A stretch of DNA of 64,000 nt from an uncultured Lachnospiraceae bacterium (GCA_910578605.1 CAJTQG010000016.1:1-64000), one strand, 5' to 3'; positions 1-8,999 are shown, numbered from the stretch's first letter. The notes: a model not told the origin generated them from the letters alone. Program-made: numbers and translations.

Positions 1-4
1 TTAT

Positions 5-38
5 AATGTTGGGGTAAAATGCTTTTTACCCCAACATT
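5..38. terminator. Perfect inverted repeat at left edge
   Basis: A 15-bp perfect stem (5-19 with 24-38, GGGGTAAAA core) encloses a 4-base loop just downstream of the L,D-transpeptidase stop. The U-tract is weak on both strands. It may serve as a transcript end for the minus-strand gene or for a gene left of the window. Confidence 0.5.
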
Positions 39-71
39 TACTATAGATTGTATTGTTTTTTTTACAATATT

Positions 72-1706
72 TTATTCCACTGTCAACAAAATTGTTTTTT
101 TTGCGGTAAGTCCCTTTGTCACAGGAACCGTGATGGTATAAGTAACTCTGTAAATGCCTGCTCTTGTTAAGTCAATCTCTGTTTTTTGTTCGCTTGATAA
201 GACAGAATTGTCTTCCCCAGACAACTCTTCCACTTGCACAATAATATAAGAAGTCAAATCCATCTTAGTTGCAGAGGAAGCTTTTACATTTTCCAAAAGA
301 TGATACACACTTCCTGCCATATCGCTGATAGGCAGCTTAAGACTTCCGTTTGCTCCAGGGATTCCAGTGAGGACAGGAGCCTTTTTGTTCACTACTTTAA
401 TTTTAAAGGTTTTCTTTACCTTTCTGCTAGCTTTTTTGCTCTGTGTAGCAGTGTAGGTTACCTTGTAGGTTCCTAATTTTTTTGTGTTTACAGAACCCTT
501 GATTGTAGTATTTTTCTTAACCGATAATTTCTTGCCTGCATAGCTGCTTAAACTGACAACAGAATATAAATTTAAGGAGGAGCCATATTCTACCTCTGTT
601 ATATTTTGCTTCAAAGAAACTCGCCTGTCTGCAGAAGTCCAAGTTACAGTTTTGGTTCTTGTTTTTTTGTTAAGGCCTTTTACTTTGTAGGTGATTTTGT
701 ATTTGCCAATTTCCTTTGCCTTGAATTTGCCCTTTTTAACTTTAATTTTTTTGCCTGATGGACTTTTTACGGTTATCTTAATCTTGGATGTAATATTTTT
801 ACCATTGGAGGATTTTGCTTTCACACCGGTTTTCGCATTTACAGTAGTTAAGTACTCTATTGTTTTTTTCTTAGCGCCAGTTATCGTTGGCTTTTTAGTA
901 TCTATTATCTCATAAGTAAATGTCTTGTAAACGGTAAGCCCATAAGAGCTTTTAACACTGTATGTCACTGTTTGTTTTCCGGTTTTTTTATTATTTACAT
1001 AGTCTTCCATTTTAATTTTATTTTTGTAGTTTTTGCCGTCATAATTTTTGGCAGTGACACCGGAAAGATATGGAATCTTAGCGCCGATTTGATAAACTGC
1101 CTTTTTGGATTTGGCAATTTTCAGGGTGGGGGAATACTTTAAATAAGGGTTGTCTGGATTAGGATCCGTTGGATCCCAGCCCTCACGAACGGAGCCGTCA
1201 ATTCGTATGGAGGCAGGCTTTCCAAGGGGGTCATCCTTCTCGGTTCCGTTAATGATTTTGACTGTAGTGCCAAGCCCGCAATTCTCATAAATCCACTTGC
1301 AGTCTTGAACAGTTAGACGGATACATCCAAGAGAACGCTTCACTCCAAGATAATTGTATTCTCTTGTACAGACAGTGGAGGGATCTCCGTTTGTATAATA
1401 ATAAACAGAATGAAATAATACCTGCTCTACAATACGTGTACAATACTGCCCATACACCTTGCCAATCAGCTCATGCCATCTTAATTTCTGCATTGTGTGG
1501 AATGTGCCCTCAGGAGTATTGACGCCTGGTGAGCATATAAATGCTTTATATGGCTTGCCGTTGCTTTTGTATACGGTGGTTACGCATGTTCCTTTATTTA
1601 CTACTAGAGTATATTCCTGCGCTTTTACATTTGATGTTTTAAAAAGGATAAAACAGCACAGGAAGGAACACATAATAAAAGTTATGTATCGTTTTTGGTT
1701 TTTCAT
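72..1706 (-). CDS. Secreted L,D-transpeptidase (YkuD) with C-terminal Ig-like repeats
   Basis: The 544-residue product starts with a signal peptide (about residues 1-29, ending VKA). A YkuD catalytic domain follows (about 31-152) with H99 and the motif SLGCIRL (nucleophile C128, R130). YkuD enzymes make 3-3 peptidoglycan cross-links or attach proteins to peptidoglycan outside the membrane. After a Pro/Asp-rich linker (about 170-190), residues 195-544 form four Lys/Thr-rich beta repeats resembling bacterial Ig-like or DUF5011-type modules. These probably act as a cell-wall spacer or carbohydrate-binding stalk. The start has an AAGGTG-type ribosome site a few bases upstream. No LPXTG motif or membrane anchor is visible. 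The catalytic call is secure; the role of the repeats is inferred. Confidence 0.9.
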   Translation of the reverse strand: MKNQKRYITFIMCSFLCCFILFKTSNVKAQEYTLVVNKGTCVTTVYKSNGKPYKAFICSPGVNTPEGTFHTMQKLRWHELIGKVYGQYCTRIVEQVLFHSVYYYTNGDPSTVCTREYNYLGVKRSLGCIRLTVQDCKWIYENCGLGTTVKIINGTEKDDPLGKPASIRIDGSVREGWDPTDPNPDNPYLKYSPTLKIAKSKKAVYQIGAKIPYLSGVTAKNYDGKNYKNKIKMEDYVNNKKTGKQTVTYSVKSSYGLTVYKTFTYEIIDTKKPTITGAKKKTIEYLTTVNAKTGVKAKSSNGKNITSKIKITVKSPSGKKIKVKKGKFKAKEIGKYKITYKVKGLNKKTRTKTVTWTSADRRVSLKQNITEVEYGSSLNLYSVVSLSSYAGKKLSVKKNTTIKGSVNTKKLGTYKVTYTATQSKKASRKVKKTFKIKVVNKKAPVLTGIPGANGSLKLPISDMAGSVYHLLENVKASSATKMDLTSYIIVQVEELSGEDNSVLSSEQKTEIDLTRAGIYRVTYTITVPVTKGLTAKKTILLTVE

Positions 1707-1968
1707 GTTGAATTGTTCACACCTTTCTTAAAAGTTATATGCTTGTCCATATATTTATTGATAGATAAATGTATGTGATATTTATTCTTATTATGACATG
1801 TTATGCTATTGGGTTCAAAAGATATTTTGAATTTGCACCCAAAGCATCCTGTTATTGACCACACGAAAAATAAGTACAATTGTTTTTATTATATCGCTAT
1901 TATTTTGAGAATTCAATGGGTTTTTCTTGTCCAAAATTTCACAATACAGAAATCTTTTGTCATTCAAG
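1707..1968. other. AT-rich intergenic region
   Basis: The stretch between the L,D-transpeptidase start and the cvfB promoter is very AT-rich. A 76-codon open frame on the minus strand (1815-2045) has no convincing ribosome site and low-complexity Ile/Asn/Phe composition, so it is not called. Confidence 0.5.
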
Positions 1969-1997
1969 TTGAAAGATGAGATAAAATAGATTATAAT
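1969..1997 (+). promoter_or_regulatory. Sigma-A-type promoter for cvfB
   Basis: TTGAAA (1969-1974), a 17-base spacer and a perfect TATAAT (1992-1997). Transcription would start near 2004, about 145 bases before the chosen cvfB start. Confidence 0.6.
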
Positions 1998-2113
1998 AAA
2001 GAAGTTTTCAAATGGGTATGCATAAGTTGAATTATTTGAGATCAAAGGTATTTTTCCTCAGCGAATGCTACAGATTGTTTTAGTAAAATATATTATTTTG
2101 ATAGAAAGGACAA

Positions 2114-2155
2114 ATGGGAACGATTCATTTGTGGATTGGTGCCAGATTATGTTAA
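2114..2155 (+). CDS. Possible 13-codon leader peptide coupled to cvfB
   Basis: An ATG at 2114 sits just after AGAAAGGA and opens a 13-codon frame (MGTIHLWIGARLC). Its TAA stop (2153-2155) overlaps the cvfB ATG at 2149 in the string ATGTTAA. The cvfB start itself has no good ribosome site, so terminating ribosomes may restart there. This is read from the sequence only; no family support is claimed. Confidence 0.35.
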   Translation: MGTIHLWIGARLC

Positions 2156-2982
2156 AAATTGGACAATTTCAAGCTTTAAAGGTTATCAATATGGAAAGTT
2201 TTGGAGTTTATTTAGGAGAAAATGCACAGGAAAAAGTGCTTTTGCCTCAAAAACAAGTTCCAACAGATACAAAAATAGGAGATGAACTGGAGGTGTTTAT
2301 CTATAAGGATTCCCAAGATAGATTAATCGCCACTACATCTAAGCCAAAGCTTACATTGGGAACATTGGCAGTGCTTGAAGTAAAGGAAGTCACAAAAATA
2401 GGAGCTTTTATGGATTGGGGATTGGAGAAGGACTTGCTTCTTCCTTTTAAAGAACAGCGCTGTAAGGTGAATTGCCATGAAAAATATTTGTGTGCTCTAT
2501 ATGTGGATAAAAGTCAAAGGTTATGTGCCACTATGAGTGTATATGATAAATTGACAGCGAACCATAATTACAAAAAAGGGGATTTTGTGGAAGGTATAGT
2601 GTATGAAATAAAGGAGTTTGGGGCAATGGTGGCAGTGGACAATGCATATTATGCATTGATTCCTAAGAGGGAGCTTCGCAGAAAGTTAAAAATAGGGGAG
2701 CAGATACAGGCAAGAGTGACAGAGGTGAGAGATGATGGGAAAATGGCTTTAAGCTTAAATAAAGAAATTCCGTACCAGATTAGTGAAGATGCCGATACGG
2801 TGTTGAAGGGAATTCTGGAGTATGATGGGATTTTGCCATTTAACGATAAGGTGAAACCAGAAGTGATTGAAAGGGAATTTCATATGAGCAAAAATGCATT
2901 TAAGCGGGCAGTAGGTCACTTGCTCAAGGAAAATAAGATTATAATTACCGATGAGAGTATTCGTTTAAAAGATGAATATTAA
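2149..2982 (+). CDS. cvfB: CvfB/YitL-like S1 RNA-binding protein
   Basis: The 277-residue product begins MLKIGQFQAL, the usual N-terminus of the CvfB/YitL family. It holds consecutive S1-type OB folds (about residues 1-65, 70-135 and 140-210; for example IGAFMDWGLEKDLLLP and KEFGAMVAVDN) and a C-terminal winged helix (about 215-275). CvfB-like proteins bind RNA and influence virulence or regulatory transcripts in Staphylococcus; the target here is unknown. The frame stays open upstream to an ATG at 2065, but those 28 extra residues do not resemble the family, so 2149 was chosen. That start lacks a Shine-Dalgarno and may be coupled to a 13-codon leader. It is transcribed from a strong promoter at 1969-1997. 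Confidence 0.85.
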   Translation: MLKIGQFQALKVINMESFGVYLGENAQEKVLLPQKQVPTDTKIGDELEVFIYKDSQDRLIATTSKPKLTLGTLAVLEVKEVTKIGAFMDWGLEKDLLLPFKEQRCKVNCHEKYLCALYVDKSQRLCATMSVYDKLTANHNYKKGDFVEGIVYEIKEFGAMVAVDNAYYALIPKRELRRKLKIGEQIQARVTEVRDDGKMALSLNKEIPYQISEDADTVLKGILEYDGILPFNDKVKPEVIEREFHMSKNAFKRAVGHLLKENKIIITDESIRLKDEY

Positions 2983-3095
2983 GTGGGGCATAATAAGGCT
3001 TCGCCTCCATACCATATTTTATGATTTATTATCATGATTGTTTATCTAATAAAAAAATATAAAGAAATTTAAAACAGAAAGGAAAGTGAATTATT

Positions 3096-3473
3096 ATGAA
3101 AAAAATTATCAGTACAGACAAGGCACCAGCAGCTATTGGACCATATTCTCAGGCGATAGAGGTGAACGGAATGGTATTTACCTCCGGTGTGATTCCGGTA
3201 AATCCTGCAACAGGACATATTCCTGAAGGGATACAGGCTCAGGCAGACCAGGCTATTGGCAATTTATGTGCTTTAGTTGAGGAAGCAGGCTGTAAGGTGG
3301 AGGATGTAATTAAAACAACTGTCTTTATTCAGAATATGGACGACTTTAGCACTGTCAATGAAGTATATTCCAAGTATTTTACAAAAGAGTGTCCAGCTCG
3401 CTCCTGCGTGGAGGTGGCAAGGCTTCCAAAAGATGTACTGATTGAGATTGAGGCAATCGTATTAAAGAAATAA
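3096..3473 (+). CDS. ridA: RidA family enamine/imine deaminase
   Basis: This 125-residue cytoplasmic protein has the full YjgF/YER057c/UK114 fold length. Family landmarks are GPYSQAI near residue 16, FTSGVIPVNP, and the C-terminal RSCVEVARLPKDVLIEIEAI, whose Arg binds the substrate carboxylate. RidA hydrolyses the reactive 2-aminoacrylate and related imines produced by PLP enzymes such as threonine dehydratase, protecting other PLP enzymes. The ATG follows AGAAAGGAAAG at good spacing. It ends 25 bases before the next gene, so the two may share a transcript. Confidence 0.95.
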   Translation: MKKIISTDKAPAAIGPYSQAIEVNGMVFTSGVIPVNPATGHIPEGIQAQADQAIGNLCALVEEAGCKVEDVIKTTVFIQNMDDFSTVNEVYSKYFTKECPARSCVEVARLPKDVLIEIEAIVLKK

Positions 3474-3498
3474 CAAATATTTTGGAACGGAGAAGATT

Positions 3499-4530
3499 AT
3501 GAGAAAAGAGAAAGAGGCGACAAAAGCAAATTTATTATTTTTGTCTATTGTGTGTCTGTATATTTTAGTTCAGATAGGTTTTATTGCGCTGGCTTATAGG
3601 AATGTGCAGCTTCAGCTTCCCTATTACATTGGGTTAAGTCTTGGAGAATTCATTCTAATTATTCCCACAGCCCTTTATGTTTTGCTGGATAGGGGAGAAT
3701 GCTTAAAATCCATACAGTTTGGCAGTATTCGGGCGTTTGATTTGCTTAAGCTGGTAGTTTTGTCTTATTTAATAAGTCCGGTAATCAGCTTTATCAATGC
3801 TATCTCCACCTTGTTTATGGATAATGTTGTGACAGATACTCTAGAAACCATGGTGGAAAGACCACTTGTAGTCATTGTTGTACTCCTTGGAGTGCTTCCG
3901 GCTATTTTTGAGGAGTTGATTTTTCGGGGAATTATTTATCATTCTTTTCGGAAATATCATATTGGGAGAGCGCTGTTGTTCAGTGCTCTGCTGTTTGGCT
4001 GCATGCATATGAATCTAAATCAGTTTTTGTATGCAGTTGTTATAGGTTTCTTCTTTGCATTGATAGTGGAGGCAACCGGAAGTATTCTTGCATCCATCAC
4101 CATACATTTTGTTATTAATACAAGCAATGTTGTGGCGGGAATATTGTCTATGCGCATGCTGCAGTATGCGGAAAATATGAACAAAAAACTTGAGGAGCAA
4201 CTGGGAGAGGAGAGCGGTGCCCAATCTCTTTTAGAACAAGCGCAAACCCAAGATATTTCATTTTCTTCCAGAGTGGCCGTGATTATCACTCTTGGAATTA
4301 CAGCTGTTATCTTTGGATTTTTGGCATTTTTGCTGTTCCGCAATATAGCCAGAAGCTGTGGTAGATGGGAGCATATTAAAGGTATTTTTGGGAAGAGTGG
4401 GGATGAACAATTAAACATTGTCAACCGCAGTATAGATAAGGAACAGGAAAAAATAACAACACTTCCCTTTTTCATTGCAGTGGGAATATGTTTTATCTAC
4501 ATTATTTTATCTTTCCTGTTGCCAATATAG
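3499..4530 (+). CDS. CPBP-family intramembrane metalloprotease
   Basis: A 343-residue polytopic membrane protein with about eight hydrophobic segments. The CPBP (Abi/CaaX protease and bacteriocin-processing) motifs are intact: EELIFRG (E138, E139, R143), H170 within GCMHMNLNQF, and HFVIN (H203, N207). Family members cleave or process membrane substrates; some confer bacteriocin self-immunity. A cytoplasmic or periplasmic insert (about 225-255, rich in Glu/Gln) and two further C-terminal helices extend it beyond the minimal fold. The ATG lies after GGAACGGAGAAG. The substrate cannot be told from context. Confidence 0.88.
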   Translation: MRKEKEATKANLLFLSIVCLYILVQIGFIALAYRNVQLQLPYYIGLSLGEFILIIPTALYVLLDRGECLKSIQFGSIRAFDLLKLVVLSYLISPVISFINAISTLFMDNVVTDTLETMVERPLVVIVVLLGVLPAIFEELIFRGIIYHSFRKYHIGRALLFSALLFGCMHMNLNQFLYAVVIGFFFALIVEATGSILASITIHFVINTSNVVAGILSMRMLQYAENMNKKLEEQLGEESGAQSLLEQAQTQDISFSSRVAVIITLGITAVIFGFLAFLLFRNIARSCGRWEHIKGIFGKSGDEQLNIVNRSIDKEQEKITTLPFFIAVGICFIYIILSFLLPI

Positions 4531-4778
4531 GAGGGACAGAAAATGTCTCATATAGCATAATTGCGGCGGGGACAATAGATAACAAGGGGAGATTGGATAA
4601 AAAAGGAAGAAAATTACATAAATATGTATGAAAAATGTACAAAATTAAAAAAATATATGCAAAATAGACAAAATGAAAAAAATTATTTTGTGTATTTGAT
4701 ATATGGCTATTTAGGACAAAATGGTATACAATAGTTTTTGTTAGAGCTTGAGTGAATATTTATTAGGAGGAGAAATAC

Positions 4779-5894
4779 ATGGCTAGTTTATCGTTAAAGA
4801 ATATTTCCAAAGTGTATCCAAACGGATTCGTTGCCGTGAAAGATTTTAATTTGGAAATTGCAGACAAAGAATTTATTATTTTCGTTGGTCCATCTGGTTG
4901 TGGTAAATCCACAACACTTCGTATGGTTGCGGGCTTGGAGGAAATCAGTTCCGGAGAGCTGTACATCGGTGATAAGTTGGTAAATGACGTAGAACCTAAG
5001 GATAGGGATATCGCAATGGTATTCCAGAATTATGCATTATATCCACATATGAGTGTATATGACAATATGGCATTTGGATTGAAATTAAGAAAAACTCCAA
5101 AGGATCAGATTGATAAGAAAGTACGTGAAGCAGCTAAGAAATTGGAAATCTCAGATGAGTTATTAATTCGTAAGCCGAAGGCATTGTCCGGTGGTCAGAG
5201 ACAGCGTGTTGCCATGGGACGTGCAATTGTTCGTGATCCGGCTGTGTTCCTGATGGATGAGCCTTTATCCAACTTGGATGCAAAATTGAGAGTTCAGATG
5301 CGTATTGAGATTTCTAAATTACATCAATCCTTAGGAACCACTATTATTTATGTAACACATGACCAGACAGAGGCTATGACACTGGGTACTAGAATCGTAG
5401 TTATGAAAGATGGTTTGATTCAGCAGGTAGATACACCAAAGAACTTGTATGATAATCCTGTTAATCTGTTTGTTGCCGGATTTATGGGTTCCCCTCCAAT
5501 GAACTTTATTGATGCTACCGTTGAACAGGAAGGCTCAGATGTAAAATTACATTTTGACAATAACAGCATTAAGGTGCCGGAAGCAAAGGCAAAAGCCTTG
5601 ATAGATGGTGGATATGTGGGCAAGACCGTTATCTTAGGTATTCGTCCTGAAGATATTCATGATGAGGAGATGTTTATCAGTAATTCTCCAGACAGCATCA
5701 TAGATGCAAATATTCGCTTGTACGAGATGTTAGGTGCGGAAGTGTTCTTATACTTTGATATTAAGGACAGAAGTATTACAGCCAGAGTAAATCCAAGAAC
5801 AACAGCTAGACCGGGAGATACCATTAAGGTTGCATTGGATTTAGCAAAGATTCATGTATTTGACAAGGATACAGAGGCGGCCATTGCAAATTAG
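4779..5894 (+). CDS. msmK: MsmK/UgpC/MalK-type sugar ABC transporter ATPase
   Basis: The 371-residue ATPase carries Walker A GPSGCGKST (37-45), the Q-loop in VFQNYALYPHMS, signature LSGGQRQRVAMGRA, Walker B FLMDEPLSNLD and switch H in VTHDQTEAMT. A C-terminal TOBE/OB regulatory region (about 240-371) is typical of CUT1 ATPases. It would power uptake of oligosaccharides or glycerol phosphate at the inner face of the membrane. No permease or solute-binding gene is adjacent, as is usual for multitask MsmK proteins that serve several CUT1 transporters. The start follows AGGAGGAG. The upstream 250 bases are very AT-rich and hold a possible -10 region (GGTATACAAT, 4723-4732). A strong terminator follows at 6000-6040. 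The gene symbol reflects family type, not proven orthology. Confidence 0.9.
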   Translation: MASLSLKNISKVYPNGFVAVKDFNLEIADKEFIIFVGPSGCGKSTTLRMVAGLEEISSGELYIGDKLVNDVEPKDRDIAMVFQNYALYPHMSVYDNMAFGLKLRKTPKDQIDKKVREAAKKLEISDELLIRKPKALSGGQRQRVAMGRAIVRDPAVFLMDEPLSNLDAKLRVQMRIEISKLHQSLGTTIIYVTHDQTEAMTLGTRIVVMKDGLIQQVDTPKNLYDNPVNLFVAGFMGSPPMNFIDATVEQEGSDVKLHFDNNSIKVPEAKAKALIDGGYVGKTVILGIRPEDIHDEEMFISNSPDSIIDANIRLYEMLGAEVFLYFDIKDRSITARVNPRTTARPGDTIKVALDLAKIHVFDKDTEAAIAN

Positions 5895-5909
5895 AAGTTT
5901 TGAGTGAGA

Positions 5910-5971
5910 GTACTTAGATGTCTGTCCATCAGTTGTTCTAAGTTACGGTTGTAAGTAGTGTGTGACTACTT
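5910..5971 (+). other. Two extra hairpins in the msmK 3' untranslated region
   Basis: GTACTTAGA (5910-5918) can pair with TCTAAGT(T)AC (5937-5946), and AAGTAGT (5953-5959) with ACTACTT (5965-5971). Together with the terminator at 6000 they give three consecutive stem-loops after the stop codon. Confidence 0.4.
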
Positions 5972-5999
5972 TCAAACAAAACTGGAAATGAGAAAATTT

Positions 6000-6040
6000 G
6001 AGGAAATACATAAAAAAAGTGTATTTCCTCTTTTTTTTTT
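6000..6040 (+). terminator. Strong rho-independent terminator after msmK
   Basis: GAGGAAATACA (6000-6010) pairs perfectly with TGTATTTCCTC (6020-6030) over a 9-base A-rich loop and is followed by ten T (6031-6040). The rest of 6041-6247 shows no gene. Confidence 0.95.
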
Positions 6041-6247
6041 CGTGAAAATGCATTAAGATATAATGGTGTGGACGATAGCCGGATTCCCAACAATTTGCTT
6101 GGGGATTATTGACTTTTGTAAGATTATGGATTTCCTATATTATCTGATGATACATATGGGGAACAGCAGATAAAACATAAATAAATCTTCTTTGCTGACG
6201 ATAAAAATACAGAAGGAAGAAAATAAACAGGAAAAGGAGTGATATAA

Positions 6248-7336
6248 ATGATTTCAAATCAAATTCTACAAAGCACGATAGATGGTCTGAAATCCATTGC
6301 CAGAGTTGACTTGTGTGTGATTGATACAGAAGGCAAGGTGTTGGCTGCTACTTTTGCAGGAGCAGAGGAATATGAGGACGCGGTGTTGGCATTTGTAGGT
6401 TCTCCGGCAGATAGCCAAGTAATTCAGGGGTTTCAGTTTTTTAAAGTAAGTGATGACAATCAGTTAGAATATATCCTTATTGTTAAGGGAAGCAGCGATG
6501 ATATGTATATGGTAGGAAAGCTTGCTGCTTTTCAGATACAAAGTTTGTTGGTGGCATATAAGGAGAGATTTGATAAGGACAACTTTATTAAAAATCTGCT
6601 GTTAGATAATTTGCTGTTGGTGGATGTGTACAATCGGGCCAAAAAGCTTCATATAGATACAAATGTGAGGCGGGTTGTATTTATTATTGAGACTAAACAT
6701 GAGAAGGATAATAATGCCCTAGAGACGGTTCGAAACTTGTTTTCCTCCAAAAGCAAGGATTTTATAACTGCTGTGGATGAGAAGAATATTATTCTTGTGA
6801 AGGAAGTAAAAATGAATGAAAAATATTCGGACCTAAATAAGACAGCAAGGGTTATATTGGATATGCTGAATACGGAAGCTATGTCGGCTGTCACAGTGGC
6901 GTACGGCACCATTGTCAATGAGATTAAGGAAGTTTCCCGTTCCTACAAGGAAGCAAAGATGGCGTTGGATGTAGGAAAAATATTTTACAGCGGTGAGCAT
7001 GTGATTGCTTACAACAGTCTTGGAATTGGACGTTTGATTTATCAGCTTCCCATTCCTCTGTGTAAAATGTTTATTAAGGAGATATTTGACGGCAAATCAT
7101 TGGATGAGTTTGATGAGGAGACATTGTCAACAATCAGCAAGTTCTTTGAAAATAATCTGAATGTATCAGAGACATCTAGGCAGCTGTTTATTCACAGGAA
7201 CACCTTGGTGTACCGTTTGGATAAGCTGCAGAAGAGCACCGGTTTGGATTTGCGTGTGTTTGAGGATGCCATTACCTTTAAGATTGCTATGATGGTTGTG
7301 AAATATATGAAATATATGGAAAACTTAGATTATTAA
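6248..7336 (+). CDS. CdaR/PucR-type transcriptional regulator
   Basis: A 362-residue soluble regulator. The N-terminal half (about 1-120) resembles the sugar-diacid recognition or small-ligand domain of CdaR-like proteins. The middle region (about 125-290) matches the GGDEF-like linker seen in PucR/CdaR families. The C-terminus (about 298-355) is an HTH_30 domain with NVSETSRQLFIHRNTLVYRL, the recognition-helix signature of this group. Such proteins usually activate carbohydrate, diacid or purine catabolic genes. The ATG follows AAAAGGAGTGATATAA. It stands between a sugar ABC ATPase and the ftsEX operon, so its target and effector are unclear from context. Codon use is like its neighbours. 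Confidence 0.82.
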   Translation: MISNQILQSTIDGLKSIARVDLCVIDTEGKVLAATFAGAEEYEDAVLAFVGSPADSQVIQGFQFFKVSDDNQLEYILIVKGSSDDMYMVGKLAAFQIQSLLVAYKERFDKDNFIKNLLLDNLLLVDVYNRAKKLHIDTNVRRVVFIIETKHEKDNNALETVRNLFSSKSKDFITAVDEKNIILVKEVKMNEKYSDLNKTARVILDMLNTEAMSAVTVAYGTIVNEIKEVSRSYKEAKMALDVGKIFYSGEHVIAYNSLGIGRLIYQLPIPLCKMFIKEIFDGKSLDEFDEETLSTISKFFENNLNVSETSRQLFIHRNTLVYRLDKLQKSTGLDLRVFEDAITFKIAMMVVKYMKYMENLDY

Positions 7337-7414
7337 AGAATATGAAATCTTTTGAAGCTGTCAGCATTTCTTAAGTGTTTTAGGAAATAGACAGACTTTG
7401 AAGTGGAGGTTATG

Positions 7415-8116
7415 ATGATAATACTGGAAAATGTCTCAAAGACATATTCATCTGGGGCGCCTGCCTTGAAGGATGTGAGCTTGGAAATTGAGAAAGGTGA
7501 GTTTGTCTTTATTGTGGGCAACAGCGGTTCGGGTAAGTCTACCTTGATAAAGCTCCTTCTGAAGGAGTTAGAGCCTACAGAGGGCATTATCAAGGTGAAC
7601 GGCAAGGTGCTTGGTAATTTAAAGCATAAGCAGGTGGCAAAATACCGAAGAGGTCTCGGGGTAGTATTCCAAGATTTCCGTCTGCTGAAGGATAGAAATG
7701 TCTATGACAATATTGCATTTGCCCAGAGAGTTATTGAGGCGCCAAATCGTTTGATACGCAAGCGGGTGCCGGCTATGCTTGCATTAGTGGGATTATCTGA
7801 AAAATATAAGTCATTTCCAAAGGAGTTGTCTGGCGGGGAACAGCAGAGGGTGGCGTTGGCGAGAGCATTGGTAAATAACCCTAATATGCTTCTGGCAGAT
7901 GAGCCTACTGGAAATTTGGATCCAAAGAATTCATGGGAGATTATGAAGTTGTTGGAGGAAATTAACCGACGGGGAACAACTGTAGTAGTAGTAACCCACA
8001 ACCGAGAGATTGTGGAGGCTATGCAAAAGCGAGTCATTACTATGAATAAAGGTGTCATAGTCAGTGACGAGAAAAAAGGTGGATATATTTATGAAGATCA
8101 GTACATTGGTTTATAG
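7415..8116 (+). CDS. ftsE: Cell-division ABC ATPase FtsE
   Basis: The 233-residue ATPase begins MIILENVSKTY and has Walker A GNSGSGKST, signature LSGGEQQRVALARA, Walker B LLADEPTGNLD and the switch H in VTHNREIV. FtsE pairs with FtsX at the divisome and, through ATP hydrolysis, activates a periplasmic or extracellular peptidoglycan hydrolase. A GTG at 7403 opens the same frame, but it is part of the ribosome site (GTGGAGGTT); the ATG at 7415 gives five-base spacing and the usual FtsE N-terminus (7412 is the alternative). The 3' end overlaps ftsX by 26 bases. It heads the four-gene cluster ftsE-ftsX-M23 hydrolase-S41 protease. Confidence 0.95.
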   Translation: MIILENVSKTYSSGAPALKDVSLEIEKGEFVFIVGNSGSGKSTLIKLLLKELEPTEGIIKVNGKVLGNLKHKQVAKYRRGLGVVFQDFRLLKDRNVYDNIAFAQRVIEAPNRLIRKRVPAMLALVGLSEKYKSFPKELSGGEQQRVALARALVNNPNMLLADEPTGNLDPKNSWEIMKLLEEINRRGTTVVVVTHNREIVEAMQKRVITMNKGVIVSDEKKGGYIYEDQYIGL

Positions 8117-8999
8117 TTTTTTTCAAGGCTTGGTGAATATTAAGCGAAATAAAATGTTTTCCCTTGCGTCAGCGGGTACCATTGCGGCTTGTATATTTCT
8201 TCTTGGAACCTTTTATAGCGTGATGGCGAATTTTCAGTATATGGTGAAGGAGATGGAGAAAACCATATCCATTACCGTGTTTTTCGACAAGGATTTAGAG
8301 GAAGAGCAGATTCAGGATATTGGAGATAAGATTAGGCAGAGATATGGGGTTCGAGAGGTAAAATATACTTCCAGCGATGAGGCGTGGGAGTATTACAAAA
8401 GCAAATATTTTGCAGATTCACCGGAGCTGGCTGAGGGATTCAAGGAGGACAACCCTTTGGCGAATTCGGCCTCCTATGAAATATTTTTAAATGATATTTC
8501 TATGCAGCCCGCTATGGTTACGTTTTTGGAGAATCTGGAGGGAATTAGAAAGGTAAACTATTCGGACCGCACAGCCACGGCAATGTCCGATTTGGGAAAG
8601 ATGGTAGGGTTTATTTCTGCGGCGATTATTTTAATTTTGCTGGGGGTAGGTATTTTCCTTATCAGCAATACGGTCACCATTGGTATTTCCGTGAGAAAGG
8701 AGGAAATTGCCATTATGAAGCTGATAGGAGCAACGGACACCTTTGTCAGGGCACCCTTTTTGATAGAGGGAATTGTGCTTGGGATAATAGGCGCAACTGT
8801 TCCTCTGTTGGCGATCTATTATATTTATGACAAGGCAATCGGATATGTGATGGGGCAGTTTCAAGGTGTGACTAGTCAATTAGAATTTTTGTCCACTCAG
8901 ACAATTTTTCATGTTTTAGTGCCTATGGCGATTGTGATTGGCGGTGGAATTGGTTTGATAGGAAGTAATATTACATTGAGAAAGCACTTGAAGGTATAA
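8091..8999 (+). CDS. ftsX: Cell-division permease-like protein FtsX
   Basis: The 302-residue membrane protein has one N-terminal transmembrane helix (about residues 22-45). An extracellular loop follows (about 46-165) with the DNPLANSASYEIF-type FtsX ECD motif. Three more helices lie at about 170-195, 220-250 and 265-295. FtsX does not transport; its ECD binds and switches on a cell-wall hydrolase when FtsE cycles ATP. The frame opens at a GTG at 8064. The ATG at 8091 is preferred because AGGTGG lies eight bases upstream and the product then begins MKISTLVYSF as in relatives. The M23 hydrolase 46 bases downstream is the obvious partner. Confidence 0.95.
   Translation: MKISTLVYSFFQGLVNIKRNKMFSLASAGTIAACIFLLGTFYSVMANFQYMVKEMEKTISITVFFDKDLEEEQIQDIGDKIRQRYGVREVKYTSSDEAWEYYKSKYFADSPELAEGFKEDNPLANSASYEIFLNDISMQPAMVTFLENLEGIRKVNYSDRTATAMSDLGKMVGFISAAIILILLGVGIFLISNTVTIGISVRKEEIAIMKLIGATDTFVRAPFLIEGIVLGIIGATVPLLAIYYIYDKAIGYVMGQFQGVTSQLEFLSTQTIFHVLVPMAIVIGGGIGLIGSNITLRKHLKV

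Noticed and set aside
1815..2045. 76-codon minus-strand frame in the intergenic region
   Set aside because: AT-rich low complexity, no ribosome site, overlaps the cvfB promoter.
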